Counted from the first letter of the stretch, positions 1-9,173 are shown. The stretch: DNA of 64,000 nt from Ahrensia sp. (GCA_002698425.1 NZXU01000086.1:4651-68650), one strand, 5' to 3'. The notes: generated from the sequence alone by a model not told the origin. Numbers and translations are program-made.

Positions 1-38
1 CGTCTTTTTCACACAGCGCGTCGAACCGGCCTTCGCCT

Positions 39-1013
39 CTATCCCCGGATATCGATCACGCCGCAATCGCCTTCCTCCGAGCCGAAGACGACGCGATAGC
101 CGTCCCGGTCCCAGGCCATCGACGAGATCGGGCCCTTGCCGCCGCGGCGCAGCAGCACCTCCTTGGAATCGGCGAAACGCACCGCCATGACCATGCCGTC
201 CGAATAGCCGATCGCGACGATGTCCTCCTCGGGATGGCAGGCCACGGCCGTCACCATGGCGTCGCCGCGCGTGCCGAGTTCCAGCGGCGCCTTGCCCATC
301 GGGCCGTCCTTGCCCTGGAAGGGCCAGACGATCGCCGCCGGCGCGCCGGACGTCGCCAGCCACTTGCCCTTCGCCGACCATGACCAGCTCTTCACCTTTG
401 CCGGGTAACCGGACATGCGCATGTGCTTCATCTCGTCGAGCCGCCAGCCATGCAGGGCGTTTTCCTGCATGGTCGTGACGAGGAACTTGCCGTCCGGCGA
501 GAACATCACGGCGGTATGCGCGCCCTTCCATTCGAGGTCGATCGGCTTGCCCGCCGTCATCACCCAGTGCAGCGTGCCACCATTGTAACGCGCCGTCGCC
601 AGCCGCAATCCCTTCGGCGCGAAGGCGAGCCCTTCCACCGAGCGTTCCTCGGAAAACTCCTTCACGGTCCCGTCGGCGAGCCGGACATATGCCTGCTTGC
701 CCGCCGCGTAAGCGACAGCGCCCTGCGGGCCGGCGGCGAGCGTCGTCACCCATTTGCGCCCGACCGACCCGATCTCCTCGCTCGTCCCCTCGCCGTCCGT
801 GCGCTCGATCAGCCCGTCCTCGCCACCGGTGATCAACGTCTTGCCGTCGAGCGAAACGACGGCGCAGCTCAGCCCGTCATGGACCTGTGACGACTGGTGA
901 CCCTGGTCGAGGCGGTGCACCGTGCCGTCCGCCAGCGCGAAGACCGGCGTCTCGCCGAGAAACCCGGCGAACAGGCAATAGCCGTCGAGATCGAGGGGAG
1001 CGACTGTGGGCAT
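39..1013 (-). CDS. WD40-repeat protein
   Basis: This 324-residue protein is built from repeated blades with the WD40 signature: a turn with Gly-Asp or Ser-Pro-Asp-Gly, then a strand. Examples are FSPDGKFLVT near residue 170, SWSAKGKWLAT near 210 and AWDRDGYRVVFGSEEGDCGVID at the C terminus, consistent with about seven blades. No signal peptide or catalytic domain is seen, so it is probably a cytoplasmic scaffold. It is last in a minus-strand run behind the CobW-type metallochaperone and the 121-residue protein, only about 20 bases from the latter, so cotranscription is likely. I recall WD40 proteins beside cobW genes in related bacteria, but the partner is unknown. Confidence 0.8.
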   Translation of the reverse strand: MPTVAPLDLDGYCLFAGFLGETPVFALADGTVHRLDQGHQSSQVHDGLSCAVVSLDGKTLITGGEDGLIERTDGEGTSEEIGSVGRKWVTTLAAGPQGAVAYAAGKQAYVRLADGTVKEFSEERSVEGLAFAPKGLRLATARYNGGTLHWVMTAGKPIDLEWKGAHTAVMFSPDGKFLVTTMQENALHGWRLDEMKHMRMSGYPAKVKSWSWSAKGKWLATSGAPAAIVWPFQGKDGPMGKAPLELGTRGDAMVTAVACHPEEDIVAIGYSDGMVMAVRFADSKEVLLRRGGKGPISSMAWDRDGYRVVFGSEEGDCGVIDIRG

Positions 1014-1032
1014 GAGAGGATATCTTCCGGAT

Positions 1033-1398
1033 TCAATCTTTGCGCGGAGCGATCTCGTAGCATCCGCTTCGCAGCACGACCACCTGCGATATCGGAATCG
1101 GTTTCAGTTCGCCATGTCCGTAACAGAACCAGTCGTCCCAGTTCGCGATCAACCAGTCGGCGCTCAGCCCGCGATACCCGTCCGGCTTCGATGCGGACGG
1201 AAAGACGCTGAGGATCAGACCGGCCTTGTAGCCGGTCACCGTCATCACGCCGAGCCCGCAATCGTCCTCACGCGGATCGAAGACCATCAGGTCCACACCG
1301 CAAGAACCGGGACCGCTCATATAGTCGAAGGGAAGCCGGACGACGTCACCGGGGCCAAGCGTCTCGCCCCGGCAATCCGTCAGTTTCTCCGGCGGCAC
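1033..1398 (-). CDS. small protein resembling the Imm45 immunity family
   Basis: A 121-residue soluble protein with no signal peptide. It has a hydrophobic core segment (VDLMVFDP), then VMTVTGYKAGLI and a segment ending SADWLIANWDDW. The TGYKAGL block followed by a W-L-x-x-N-W block is what I remember of the Imm45 family of predicted polymorphic-toxin immunity proteins, but this is recollection, not a search. It starts 3 bases after the CobW gene stop and lies just before the WD40 gene, so it is part of that operon. No toxin gene is adjacent. If the match fails it should be called hypothetical. Confidence 0.6.
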   Translation of the reverse strand: MPPEKLTDCRGETLGPGDVVRLPFDYMSGPGSCGVDLMVFDPREDDCGLGVMTVTGYKAGLILSVFPSASKPDGYRGLSADWLIANWDDWFCYGHGELKPIPISQVVVLRSGCYEIAPRKD

Positions 1399-1401
1399 GG
1401 C

Positions 1402-2472
1402 TTACGCCGCGCAGGCGGCGAAGGTCCGCTCCAGCTTCTCGCGGTCCAGTTCCCGGCCGATGAAGACGATGCGGCTCTCGCGCTTTTCGCTCGCCTTCCA
1501 GTCGCGCTCGTGGTCGCCCTCGATGATCATGTGCACGCCCTGCACGACATAGCGCTGCGGGTCGTCCGGAAACGCGATGATCCCCTTCAGCCGCAGGATA
1601 TTCGGCCCGTCGAGCTGGGTGATCTTCTGGATCCACGGCATGAATTTCTGCGGATCGACCTCGCCGCCCCGCAGCGACACCGACTGGATCGTCGTCCCGT
1701 GAATCCCGTCGCCATGGTCATGATGATGATGGCCGTGGTCATGATCATGTCCGTGATGGTGGTGACCATGGTCATGACCGTGATCGTGATCGCAGGCCGG
1801 CCCGCAGACATGGTCCGGATCGTCGTGATCGAGGAAATGCGGATCGCTGGCGAGCGCCCTTTGCAGGTCGAAGGCGCCGCGGTCGAGAATATCCTTCAGC
1901 GCCACGTTCGACCGCTCGGTCCGGTGGATTCGCGCATGCGGATTGATCGCGCGGATTGTGTGTTCGAGGTCGTGCAGGTCCTCTTCGGAAACAAGATCCG
2001 TCTTGTTCAGCAGCACCACGTCGGCAAACGCGATCTGGTCTTCCGCCTCGCGGCTGTCCTTCAGCCGAAGCGGCAGGTGCTTGGCGTCGACCAGCGCCAC
2101 CACGGCGTCGAGCCTTGTCTTCTCGCGCACGTCGTCATCCATGAAGAAGGTCTGCGCCACCGGCGCCGGGTCGGCGAGCCCCGTCGTTTCCACCACGATG
2201 GCGTCGAAGCGGCCGGGACGGCGCATCAGCCCCTCGACCACGCGCACGAGGTCGCCGCGCACCGTGCAGCACACGCAGCCATTGTTCATTTCGTAGATTT
2301 CCTCGTCGGATTCGACGATCAGGTCGTTATCGATGCCGATCTCGCCGAACTCGTTGACGATCACCGCGTAACGCTTGCCGTGATCCTCGGTGAGGATGCG
2401 GTTGAGAAGCGTCGTCTTGCCGGAGCCGAGATAGCCGGTCAGCACGGTGACGGGGATGGACTGTTCGCTCAT
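1402..2472 (-). CDS. CobW/COG0523 GTPase, His-rich zinc-type metallochaperone
   Basis: A G3E-family P-loop GTPase of 356 residues thought to deliver metal ions to target proteins. Walker A GYLGSGKT is at residues 13-20, the metal-binding CVCC motif at 66-69 ([11 protein letters not shown]), the NKTDL base-recognition motif near 156, and a very His/Asp-rich loop at about 215-258. A C-terminal CobW_C domain follows. The His-rich loop points to zinc (ZigA/YciC-like) rather than cobalamin synthesis, and no cob genes are near. ATG at 2472 is chosen because GAGG lies 6 bases upstream; a TTG at 2493 would add seven residues. No convincing Zur box is visible in the short gap upstream. Confidence 0.93.
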   Translation of the reverse strand: MSEQSIPVTVLTGYLGSGKTTLLNRILTEDHGKRYAVIVNEFGEIGIDNDLIVESDEEIYEMNNGCVCCTVRGDLVRVVEGLMRRPGRFDAIVVETTGLADPAPVAQTFFMDDDVREKTRLDAVVALVDAKHLPLRLKDSREAEDQIAFADVVLLNKTDLVSEEDLHDLEHTIRAINPHARIHRTERSNVALKDILDRGAFDLQRALASDPHFLDHDDPDHVCGPACDHDHGHDHGHHHHGHDHDHGHHHHDHGDGIHGTTIQSVSLRGGEVDPQKFMPWIQKITQLDGPNILRLKGIIAFPDDPQRYVVQGVHMIIEGDHERDWKASEKRESRIVFIGRELDREKLERTFAACAA

Positions 2473-2529
2473 GGGAGGCCTCGTAAAGGGCAATGGGTTT
2501 CAGATGCGCATATAGGCGATCGGGTCGGT

Positions 2530-3483
2530 CTATGCCAATTCCTCGATGACGCGCCGCGCCGCCGCGTGACCGCTGTCGAACGCCGCCTCGGCCCGCCCGC
2601 CGAGGCACCAGTCGCCGCAGGCCAGGACCCGGTCGTCGCAACCGCTGAAAAACGGCATTCCCGCCGGCCGGTCGACCCGGGCATATCGCCAGCGATGCGC
2701 AACGCCGAACAGGGGATCGGCGGCATCGGAGCCGAAGCGCTCCGCCATCGCGGTCGCCAGCAGGACGCGCACGGCATCCGGTTCCTCATCGAGGTGATCG
2801 GCGCTCCATGCCGCGCCTGCATGAATCACAACCGTTTCGGCGCTGCCCCGGCCGGGCTTCGAGCCGTTGCGCGCCAGCCAGCCGAGCGGCGATGCATCGT
2901 CTCCACGCAACATGTCCGGCACCGCGCCGATCCTCTCCCGATAGGCGAACATCGCCGCCCAGCACGGCGCCATGACAGCCGCCGAAATCCCGTCAAAACC
3001 GGGATCGAGTGCGCCGACGAGATCGAGCGCCTGCGGCGCGGGCGCGCTGACGATAACGCGGTCGAACTCGCCGACCGCGCCGCCCTCGCCGATCAGGCGC
3101 ACGGCATCCCGCTCCGCCTGGATCGCGGAGATGCGGCAGCGCCGCCGAACCTCGATTCCATCGAGAAGCGGCTTCACCAGCCCGCTCATTCCCGGCATGC
3201 CGACATGCCACGCCACGTCCCGGTCCTTCTCCGCCGGTCTCCATTGATCCGCAGCACCAGCCGTAGCCAGTTCTGCCAGCATCTCCCCAAACCCGGCGCC
3301 ACGGGCTGTCAGGTATTGTGCGCCATGATCGAACGATCCGTGATCCGTGCGCCGGGTCGAGAGCCGGCCGCCGGTGCCGCCGGACTTTTCGAACACCGTT
3401 ACCCGGTAGCCGGCGCGCGACAATGTCCGCGCCGCCGATGCGCCAGCCAGCCCCGCGCCGACGATGGCGACATGGTGGGTCAA
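2530..3483 (-). CDS. renalase-like FAD/NAD(P)-binding oxidoreductase
   Basis: A 317-residue flavoprotein of the amine-oxidase/renalase fold. The N-terminal Rossmann motif GAGLAGASAARTLSRAGY is followed by an acidic strand end (VFEKS) and the GGR segment GGTGGRLSTRR. The block DHGAQYLTARG around residue 55 is typical of bacterial renalase-like proteins. The C-terminal FAD motif is VLACGDWCLGG. The family oxidises NAD(P)H isomers or small amines; the substrate here is unknown. It is encoded 57 bases upstream of cobW on the same strand and is probably the first gene of that unit. Confidence 0.85.
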   Translation of the reverse strand: MTHHVAIVGAGLAGASAARTLSRAGYRVTVFEKSGGTGGRLSTRRTDHGSFDHGAQYLTARGAGFGEMLAELATAGAADQWRPAEKDRDVAWHVGMPGMSGLVKPLLDGIEVRRRCRISAIQAERDAVRLIGEGGAVGEFDRVIVSAPAPQALDLVGALDPGFDGISAAVMAPCWAAMFAYRERIGAVPDMLRGDDASPLGWLARNGSKPGRGSAETVVIHAGAAWSADHLDEEPDAVRVLLATAMAERFGSDAADPLFGVAHRWRYARVDRPAGMPFFSGCDDRVLACGDWCLGGRAEAAFDSGHAAARRVIEELA

Positions 3484-3631
3484 TTGAATCTCCTTGTGGG
3501 TCGTCCCATGGCCGCTTATCTAAGGCGCTGCCGTGTCACGGCAATTCGCGCGGGTCCCTCCGTTTGATCGGCATCAAGGCGGGGCGCATGCTTTTGCACG
3601 AGACCAAAACAAACATAACGGGAGATCATCC

Positions 3632-4003
3632 ATGCCGCTTTACAATGTCCGCCTCGAAATGGCCCGCGAACCGGGTTTTCCCGAAGGCAACAAGAACCGG
3701 GGCTACATCCTCGTTCTGCCGCTGGGCGACGACATGAAGATCGACGGCGCGGAATGGAAGAAGCACCCCGAGGCCTGCACGGTCGAGCGCTTCTGGGACG
3801 GCGAGCGCGCCGAACTCGGCTATCTCGAGCGCCACAAGAAGGGCCAGTGGGTCTTCGACTACGATTTCGACGATGACGAGGACGAGGAATCCGGCTTCCG
3901 CCTCGGCGAGCATTCCTTCAACAAGGGCGAATACGTCTCCATCTCCGGCCATGACGGCAAGATGCACACCTTCACCGTCGTCGCGGTCAGCCCGGCCGGC
4001 TGA
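3632..4003 (+). CDS. hypothetical acidic protein
   Basis: I do not recognise this 123-residue protein. ATG at 3632 has GGAG seven bases upstream (3621-3624), so the in-frame extension back to 3533 is not used. The product is soluble, with an acidic patch near residue 80 (DFDDDEDEESG) and a C-terminal stretch (GEYVSISGHDGKMHTFTVVAV) that looks like a small beta domain. It stands alone, divergent from the renalase-like gene and convergent with the EthD-like gene. No signal peptide or transmembrane segment is present. Confidence 0.75.
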   Translation: MPLYNVRLEMAREPGFPEGNKNRGYILVLPLGDDMKIDGAEWKKHPEACTVERFWDGERAELGYLERHKKGQWVFDYDFDDDEDEESGFRLGEHSFNKGEYVSISGHDGKMHTFTVVAVSPAG

Positions 4004-4041
4004 AACAGCTCAGATCCGAGAATGCCTGACGCGGCTGTGCG

Positions 4042-4353
4042 TCAGGCGATCACCTCGCCGATCAGGAATTTCGGCGCCACATTGGTGAAATTGGGGAGAT
4101 CCTCCCCGAGCGGACCGCTCGCTTCCAGGGCGGCCTTCATGGCTGCCTCGTCCGCGAAGACGAATGTCGCGACCGCGAAAAAGTCAGGGGGTGCGTCCGG
4201 GCCGCCACCCGCCAGTCCCTTTGTCACCACCGTCGACTGGAGATGCGGACCCATCGTCTGGTCGACCAGCTTCATGTGCTTGTCCGCATAATAATCGAAG
4301 TCGAACGTGGTCCCCTCCGCGACCGGATAGATCACCTGCACCGATACTGCCAT
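4042..4353 (-). CDS. EthD-family ferredoxin-fold protein
   Basis: A 103-residue dimeric alpha/beta-barrel (EthD-like) protein. The motif FDFDYYADKHMKLVDQTMG matches the family pattern F-x-x-Y-Y-x-x-H-x-P/x-L, and the second half (FFAVATFVFADEAAMKAAL) matches the strand-helix of this fold. EthD was first described with the ethyl tert-butyl ether P450 system, and most homologues have no proven activity. ATG at 4353 is preceded by GGGAGGA at good spacing; the longer frame upstream lacks such a site. It appears monocistronic. Confidence 0.85.
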   Translation of the reverse strand: MAVSVQVIYPVAEGTTFDFDYYADKHMKLVDQTMGPHLQSTVVTKGLAGGGPDAPPDFFAVATFVFADEAAMKAALEASGPLGEDLPNFTNVAPKFLIGEVIA

Positions 4354-4479
4354 TCGTTCCTCCCGTAAAAAATCAGGGCGCGCGGCCCTGACGTGTGCAG
4401 GATAACGGCGGATCGGCAACGGTCAACGCTGCCACCGAATTTTCTCACACTGTGGGAATTCGCGAGGGCTATGCGGCGA

Positions 4480-5295
4480 TCAGCCCGTGAAGCCCGGATG
4501 CTTCTCCACGTCCTTCAGCAGCTCCAGCAGCCCGCTCACCGCGTGATCGAGGATCGCTTCCCCGATCTCCGCCGAGGCGCCGGCCGCATTGCCCACCGCG
4601 CCGATCGCCGACAGGTCCTCCATGGTCCAGCCGAAGGCATGCGGCCCGTAGGCGCGCAGATGGAGATAATCGCGGATGAACTCTCCTTGCCGGGACGGAA
4701 AATCCGCCGCACGCTCCATGGCCACCTTGTCCGGATGGATCGCCAGCATCACCGAGGTCTCGATCAGCCCGCCATGGATGTCGAGGTGCTTTTCCTCCGG
4801 GCTCATCACGCCCTCCGGCAGGCCGAACCGCGTCCAGCTCGTCGCCACCGCAAGCATGTTGAACCGGGTGCGCAGTTCCGTCGCCACGACCGTCATCAAG
4901 GGCGAATTGCCGCCATGCGCGTTCAGCATCACCAGCTTGCGGATGCCGGAGCGATGCGCCTGCTCGCCGATCCGGATCCAGCGCCGCACGGCCTGGTCCC
5001 ATTCCAGCGTCTTCGTGCCGGCGACGTGCATGTGCTCGGGCGAATAGCCCACCTCCTCGACCGGCAGGAACACCACAGGCGCGGCGTCCGGCAGCCGCCG
5101 GATCAGCCGGTCGACGACGGCTTCCGCGATCAGGCTGTCGGTCTCGAAGGGCAGATGCGGCCCGTGCTGCTCGGTCGCGCCGAGCGGCAGCACCGCGATC
5201 CATTTCGCCGCCTCGGCAGGCGCCGCCATGCGCTCCGGCAGCGTTTCGACGCGTCGCCGCAGGCGTTTCGGCTTCGTCGCCCCGTCCGCCGTCAT
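4480..5295 (-). CDS. creatininase-family amidohydrolase
   Basis: A 271-residue member of the creatininase superfamily, metal-dependent amidohydrolases that open cyclic amides or formamides. Signature motifs are LPLGATEQHGPHLPFETD (metal His and Glu) near residue 40, then GTKTLEWD, LNAHGGNSP and the conserved HAGLIETS-type block (here HGGLIETSVML). ATG at 5295 overlaps the stop of the upstream deaminase gene by 4 bases (ATGA), indicating translational coupling. That pairing suggests a purine or pterin degradation step, as in MftE- or FAPy-deformylase-like relatives, but the substrate cannot be read from sequence. Confidence 0.9.
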   Translation of the reverse strand: MTADGATKPKRLRRRVETLPERMAAPAEAAKWIAVLPLGATEQHGPHLPFETDSLIAEAVVDRLIRRLPDAAPVVFLPVEEVGYSPEHMHVAGTKTLEWDQAVRRWIRIGEQAHRSGIRKLVMLNAHGGNSPLMTVVATELRTRFNMLAVATSWTRFGLPEGVMSPEEKHLDIHGGLIETSVMLAIHPDKVAMERAADFPSRQGEFIRDYLHLRAYGPHAFGWTMEDLSAIGAVGNAAGASAEIGEAILDHAVSGLLELLKDVEKHPGFTG

Positions 5296-6641
5296 GTCGC
5301 CTCCGCGAAGAGTTTCGCCACCGCGCCGTGCTCGTGGCGCAGTCTCTCGATATCGACGCCCACCGGCATGCCGTCCTCGACGGTCCATTTGCCGGCGATC
5401 ATCACCCGGTCGGCACGATGCGCGCCGCACAGGATCAGCGCGGCGAGCGGGTCATGCGCGCCGGAAAACCGCAATTCGTCCAGCGTGAACAGCGCCAGGT
5501 CCGCCTGTTTGCCCACGGCGATCGCGCCGATATCGCTGCGCCCAATGCACCGCGCCGACCCTTCGGTCGCCCAGCGCAGCACGTCGAGATGCGTCACCGT
5601 CGCGTCGTAGCGCAGCCGGTTCAGCATCAGCGCGTGGCGCGCGCCCTCCATCAGGTTGGAACTGTCGTTGGAGGCCGACCCGTCGACGCCGAGCCCCACC
5701 TTGACGCCCGCGGCTTCCAGATCGCGCGTCCGGCAGAAGCCCGACGCCAGCACCGCGTTCGATGTCGGGCAATGCGAAACGCCGACGCCCGCGTCGCCGA
5801 GGCGCGCGATCTCGTCGTCGCCGAAATGGATGCCATGCGCCAGCCAGGTCCTGTCGCCGAGCCAGCCGCAATCCTCCAGGTAATCGACCGGCCGGCAGCC
5901 GAACATCGAGACGCAGAACTCGTCCTCGTCATGCGTCTCGCCCAGATGCGTATGCAGCGCGCAGCCGCATCTGTTCGCGAGCGTCGCCGTGTCCCGCATC
6001 AGTTCGCGCGTCACCGAAAAGGGCGAGCACGGCGCCAGCGCCACCTGCAGCATCGCCCCCTCGGAGGCGTCGTGATACCTGCTGATCACCCGCTCGCAAT
6101 CGGCGAGAATCGTATCGTGGTCCTGCACGACCGAATCCGGCGGCAGCCCGCCATCCTTCTGCGACAGATTCATCGAGCCGCGATTGAGCACCATGCGGAT
6201 GCCGAGCGCGGTCGCCTCCTCCGCCTGGATGTCGAGCGCATCCTCCAGCCCGCCGGGAAAGACATAATGATGGTCCGAAGAGCAGGTCACGCCCGACAAC
6301 ATCAGTTCGACGAGCGCCAGCCGCGTCGCCAGCCTGAGCCCGTCCGGGCCGAGCTTCGCCCAGATCGGGTAGAGCGCCGTCAGCCAGTCGAACAGCTCCT
6401 TGTTGATCGCGGCCGGATGCGCCCGCGTCAGCGTCTGGTAGAAATGGTGATGCGTGTTGATCAGCCCCGGCAGGACCACATGCCGCGAAGCGTCGAACGT
6501 CGCGCATTCGATCGACGGCGACCCGCCCGCCGGCACGAGCTCAACGATTGTCCCGGCCGACACGACAACGCCGCCAGAGGCGTCCCCGTCGGCGAGAATG
6601 GCGAGAGGCGACTTGATCCAGAGGGGCGTTGAAGATGGCAT
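5292..6641 (-). CDS. 8-oxoguanine deaminase (TrzN/AtzA-type amidohydrolase)
   Basis: A 449-residue amidohydrolase very close to the characterised Pseudomonas 8-oxoguanine deaminase in remembered sequence: LAILADGDASGG at the N terminus, LPGLINTHHHFYQTLTRA with the HxH metal site, and SMNLSQKDGGLPPDSVV. The remaining metal ligands are visible in HTHLGETHDEDEF, WLAHGIHF and GLGVDGSASNDSSN. It hydrolyses the exocyclic amine of 8-oxoguanine or isocytosine to give urate or uracil-type products in purine salvage. It is first in a two-gene unit with the creatininase-family gene. Confidence 0.9.
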   Translation of the reverse strand: MPSSTPLWIKSPLAILADGDASGGVVVSAGTIVELVPAGGSPSIECATFDASRHVVLPGLINTHHHFYQTLTRAHPAAINKELFDWLTALYPIWAKLGPDGLRLATRLALVELMLSGVTCSSDHHYVFPGGLEDALDIQAEEATALGIRMVLNRGSMNLSQKDGGLPPDSVVQDHDTILADCERVISRYHDASEGAMLQVALAPCSPFSVTRELMRDTATLANRCGCALHTHLGETHDEDEFCVSMFGCRPVDYLEDCGWLGDRTWLAHGIHFGDDEIARLGDAGVGVSHCPTSNAVLASGFCRTRDLEAAGVKVGLGVDGSASNDSSNLMEGARHALMLNRLRYDATVTHLDVLRWATEGSARCIGRSDIGAIAVGKQADLALFTLDELRFSGAHDPLAALILCGAHRADRVMIAGKWTVEDGMPVGVDIERLRHEHGAVAKLFAEAT

Positions 6642-6796
6642 GAAAGAACCTGAAATGCGGAAGCTTCATTCCTAGAAGATCGCGGGCCGGTCTGCCAAGG
6701 CCCGAACCCGCGCCTTGGCGCGCACTTGTCCGCTCTTCCATGCTATGAGGTTGACCAGTCTGCCGGCGCGCCCGGCCTGTCGCGGAAAGCCCGCCC

Positions 6797-7447
6797 ATGT
6801 TCACCTGGAAGACCGCCCGGCGGATCGTCCTCCTGATTGTGCTGCTCGTTGCCGCGAACCTCGCCGGCAACTATTTCGCCGACCTGTTCGGCGCGGAACT
6901 GAAGCAAAGCGGCGTGATCGCCCGCTGGGGCACAGCGGCGCTCGCCGTCGCCTATTGTATCCTGCTCGCGATTCCCTTCGTCCCCGGCGTCGAAATGGGC
7001 ATGATGCTGATGGCGATCCACGGCACCTCGATCGCGCTGCTGGTCTATCTGTGCACGGTCATCGGCCTGTCGATCGCCTTTCTCGCGGGCCGCCTCGTCC
7101 CGCTCGCGGCCATCGCACGCTTTGCGCGTTTCCTGCATCTGGAACGCGTCGCCCTGTTGATCGACGATATCGAGGCCACGGATCGCGAGGAAAGGCTGGC
7201 CCGGCTGATGGACCATGCGCCCAACCGGGCCATCCCCTTCCTGCTGCGCCACCGCCATGTCGCCCTCGCCCTGGCGCTCAACACACCCGGCAATTCGATC
7301 ATCGGCGGCGGCGGCGGCATAGCGCTGCTCGCCGGATCGACGCGGCTCTTTTCCGCGGCGGGATTCCTGATCGCGGTCGCACTGGCCGTCTCGCCGGTGC
7401 CGCTCGCCTTCTACCTCTTCGGGCAGCAGTTTTTTCCGCCTCTCTAG
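6797..7447 (+). CDS. VTT/DedA-like integral membrane protein
   Basis: A 216-residue protein with about five hydrophobic segments: residues 10-28, 45-70, 74-100, around 155-178 and 185-208. The re-entrant style segment FVPGVEMGMMLMAIHG and the glycine-rich LNTPGNSIIGGGGGIALLAG match the TVP38/TMEM64 (VTT, DedA superfamily) layout, where two such half-loops cross the membrane. These proteins act in lipid scrambling or membrane homeostasis. It is alone on the plus strand; the marR gene begins 66 bases downstream and may share the transcript. Confidence 0.75.
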   Translation: MFTWKTARRIVLLIVLLVAANLAGNYFADLFGAELKQSGVIARWGTAALAVAYCILLAIPFVPGVEMGMMLMAIHGTSIALLVYLCTVIGLSIAFLAGRLVPLAAIARFARFLHLERVALLIDDIEATDREERLARLMDHAPNRAIPFLLRHRHVALALALNTPGNSIIGGGGGIALLAGSTRLFSAAGFLIAVALAVSPVPLAFYLFGQQFFPPL

Positions 7448-7513
7448 CGACGGATCGCCGGAAAATCAGCGGTTTGCTTGACCCGGTTTCTTTCGTCGGC
7501 TTAATGGTTCGCC

Positions 7514-8044
7514 ATGAATCGCTATTACATCGAAAAGGAAGCCGAAGAGGTCACCAAGCTCCTCGCGAGCCTGCAGAACGCGGCCCGCGTCGGCCGCACC
7601 CACATGGCCAGGCTCCTGCAGACCACCGGTCTCTATGCCGGCCAGGAAAGCGTCATGGAACTGCTGGCGGCAAAGGACGGCCAGACGCTCGGCCAACTCG
7701 CCGCCGCCCTCGGCGTCAAGCCGCCCACCGTCACCAAGACCGTCACCCGCCTCGCCGAACAGGGTTTCGTCGAACGGCGCCCCTCCGAAACGGACGCCCG
7801 CCAGATCCATGTCTGGCTCACCGAGGAAGGCCGCGCGGTCCTCGAGCAGATGCAGCGCGCCATCCGCGACGCGGAAATGCGGGCGCTGGACGGGGTGAAG
7901 AAGAAAGAGCGCAAGCAGCTCGCCAAGATCCTCGCCAAGATCGAGTCCAATCTCGGCGAACCCGCGGCCGAGAAAAAGAAGAAGCCCTCGGCGAAGAAAA
8001 AGAAGAAAAAGGCCGAGCCCGCGCCGGAAGCCGAGACCTCTTGA
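7514..8044 (+). CDS. MarR-family regulator with lysine-rich tail
   Basis: A 176-residue winged-helix regulator. The recognition region reads LGQLAAALGVKPPTVTKTVTRLAEQGFVERRPSE followed by the wing DARQIHVWLTEEGR, which is classic MarR. The last 30 residues are an unusual low-complexity tail with runs of lysine (AEKKKKPSAKKKKKKAEPAP), seen in some rhizobial MarR proteins and likely to add nonspecific DNA affinity. The target is not apparent; neither neighbour is an obvious efflux or catabolic gene. Confidence 0.9.
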   Translation: MNRYYIEKEAEEVTKLLASLQNAARVGRTHMARLLQTTGLYAGQESVMELLAAKDGQTLGQLAAALGVKPPTVTKTVTRLAEQGFVERRPSETDARQIHVWLTEEGRAVLEQMQRAIRDAEMRALDGVKKKERKQLAKILAKIESNLGEPAAEKKKKPSAKKKKKKAEPAPEAETS

Positions 8045-8109
8045 CGGCCAAGCCCGTCCCGATGGCAAATCTCTACCTGCGACCCTTTGCAATTGCCTTG
8101 CGCTGAGGG

Positions 8110-8133
8110 TTTAACTATTTTAAAAAGTTTAAA
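8110..8133. promoter_or_regulatory. AT-rich near-palindrome upstream of lacI-type gene
   Basis: TTTAACT and AGTTTAAA flank the core ATTTTAAAA in an otherwise GC-rich region, 14 bases upstream of the GTG start of the LacI-type regulator. The arms are complementary apart from one missing A. It could be an autoregulatory operator that overlaps the promoter. A terminator for marR is less likely because the stem is almost all A/T. Confidence 0.4.
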
Positions 8134-8146
8134 GGCGGGGGAGTTC

Positions 8147-9172
8147 GTGGCGCAAAAGATCAAACTGTCCACCATCGGCGAAGCCCTTGGTGTTTCGACG
8201 GCGACCGTGTCGCTCGCGCTGCGCGACAGCCCGCTCGTCGCCGAGGCGACGAAGGAGAAGATCAAGGCCCATGCGCGCCAGATGGGCTATATCTACAATC
8301 GCCGCGCCGCCAGCCTGCGCACCTCGAAATCCGGCATCATCGGCGTCGTCGTCCATGACATCATGAACCCCTTCTACGGGGAGATCCTGAAGTCGATCGA
8401 GACCGAGCTCGACCGCTCGCGCCACACCTTCCTTCTCTCCAACCATTACGACAATGTCGAAAAGCAGCGCGATTTCCTCGACACGCTGATGCAGCTCGGC
8501 GCCGACGGCGTCATCATGTCGCCGGCCATCGGCACGCCGCTGGACGATGTCGACCTGATCCTGCGCAACGGCCTGCCGGTCGTGCTGATCGCCCGCTCGA
8601 TCCCGCGCGCCAGCCTGCCGGTCTTTCGCGGCGACGACGCCTTCGGCACCGGCCTCGCCACCAAGCATCTGATCTCGCTCGGCCACAAGCGCATCGCCTT
8701 CATCGGCGGCACCGACGAGACCTCGACCGGCCGCGACCGCTACCAGGGCTATCTCGCCGCCATGCAGAAGGCCGAACTTGCGGCCAAGCCCGAGTGGCGC
8801 ATTCCCGGCCCCCGCACCAAGCAGGCCGGCTTCGAGGCGACCGGCGAATTCCTCGCCCTGCCCGACAAGCCGACCGCCGCCGTCTGCTGGAACGATCTCG
8901 TCGCCATCGGCCTGATGAACGGCATCGCGCGCGCCGGCCTCGTGCCGGGCGTCGACATCTCCGTCACCGGCTATGACGATCTGGAGGAGGCCGCCATCGC
9001 CACCCCGGCGCTGACGACGGTCTGGAACGGCCAGCCCGAAGTCGGCCGCCGCGCCGCCCGCGCCCTGCTCGACCGCATCGACGCGGTCAAGGACAATGCC
9101 GGCGCGCTCGAACTGATCCGCCCCGAGCTCCACATCCGTCAGTCGACATCGCCGGTCAAGGAACGGGCCTGA
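8147..9172 (+). CDS. LacI-family transcriptional regulator
   Basis: A 341-residue repressor. The N-terminal helix-turn-helix is STIGEALGVSTATVSLALRD, followed by the hinge region ending AASLRTSKSG. The periplasmic-binding-like sensor has the usual blocks (IIGVVVHDIMNPFYGEI, GHKRIAFIGG, CWNDLVAIGLMNGI). GTG at 8147 is preceded by GGGGGAG and is preferred over an in-frame ATG further upstream. The stop lies one base before the start of the downstream hydroxyacid dehydrogenase, so the pair is probably cotranscribed and the dehydrogenase is a likely target. Confidence 0.92.
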   Translation: MAQKIKLSTIGEALGVSTATVSLALRDSPLVAEATKEKIKAHARQMGYIYNRRAASLRTSKSGIIGVVVHDIMNPFYGEILKSIETELDRSRHTFLLSNHYDNVEKQRDFLDTLMQLGADGVIMSPAIGTPLDDVDLILRNGLPVVLIARSIPRASLPVFRGDDAFGTGLATKHLISLGHKRIAFIGGTDETSTGRDRYQGYLAAMQKAELAAKPEWRIPGPRTKQAGFEATGEFLALPDKPTAAVCWNDLVAIGLMNGIARAGLVPGVDISVTGYDDLEEAAIATPALTTVWNGQPEVGRRAARALLDRIDAVKDNAGALELIRPELHIRQSTSPVKERA

Positions 9173-9173
9173 C

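Noticed and set aside
1710..1800. A CRISPR-like or minisatellite array
   Set aside because: The repeated CATGGTC-type units encode the His/Asp-rich loop of the CobW protein. No repeat-spacer structure exists anywhere in the window.
1006..3567. An 853-residue open frame on the plus strand
   Set aside because: It lies antisense to the CobW, renalase-like and 121-residue genes, which have clear family motifs. Long antisense frames are expected at this GC content.
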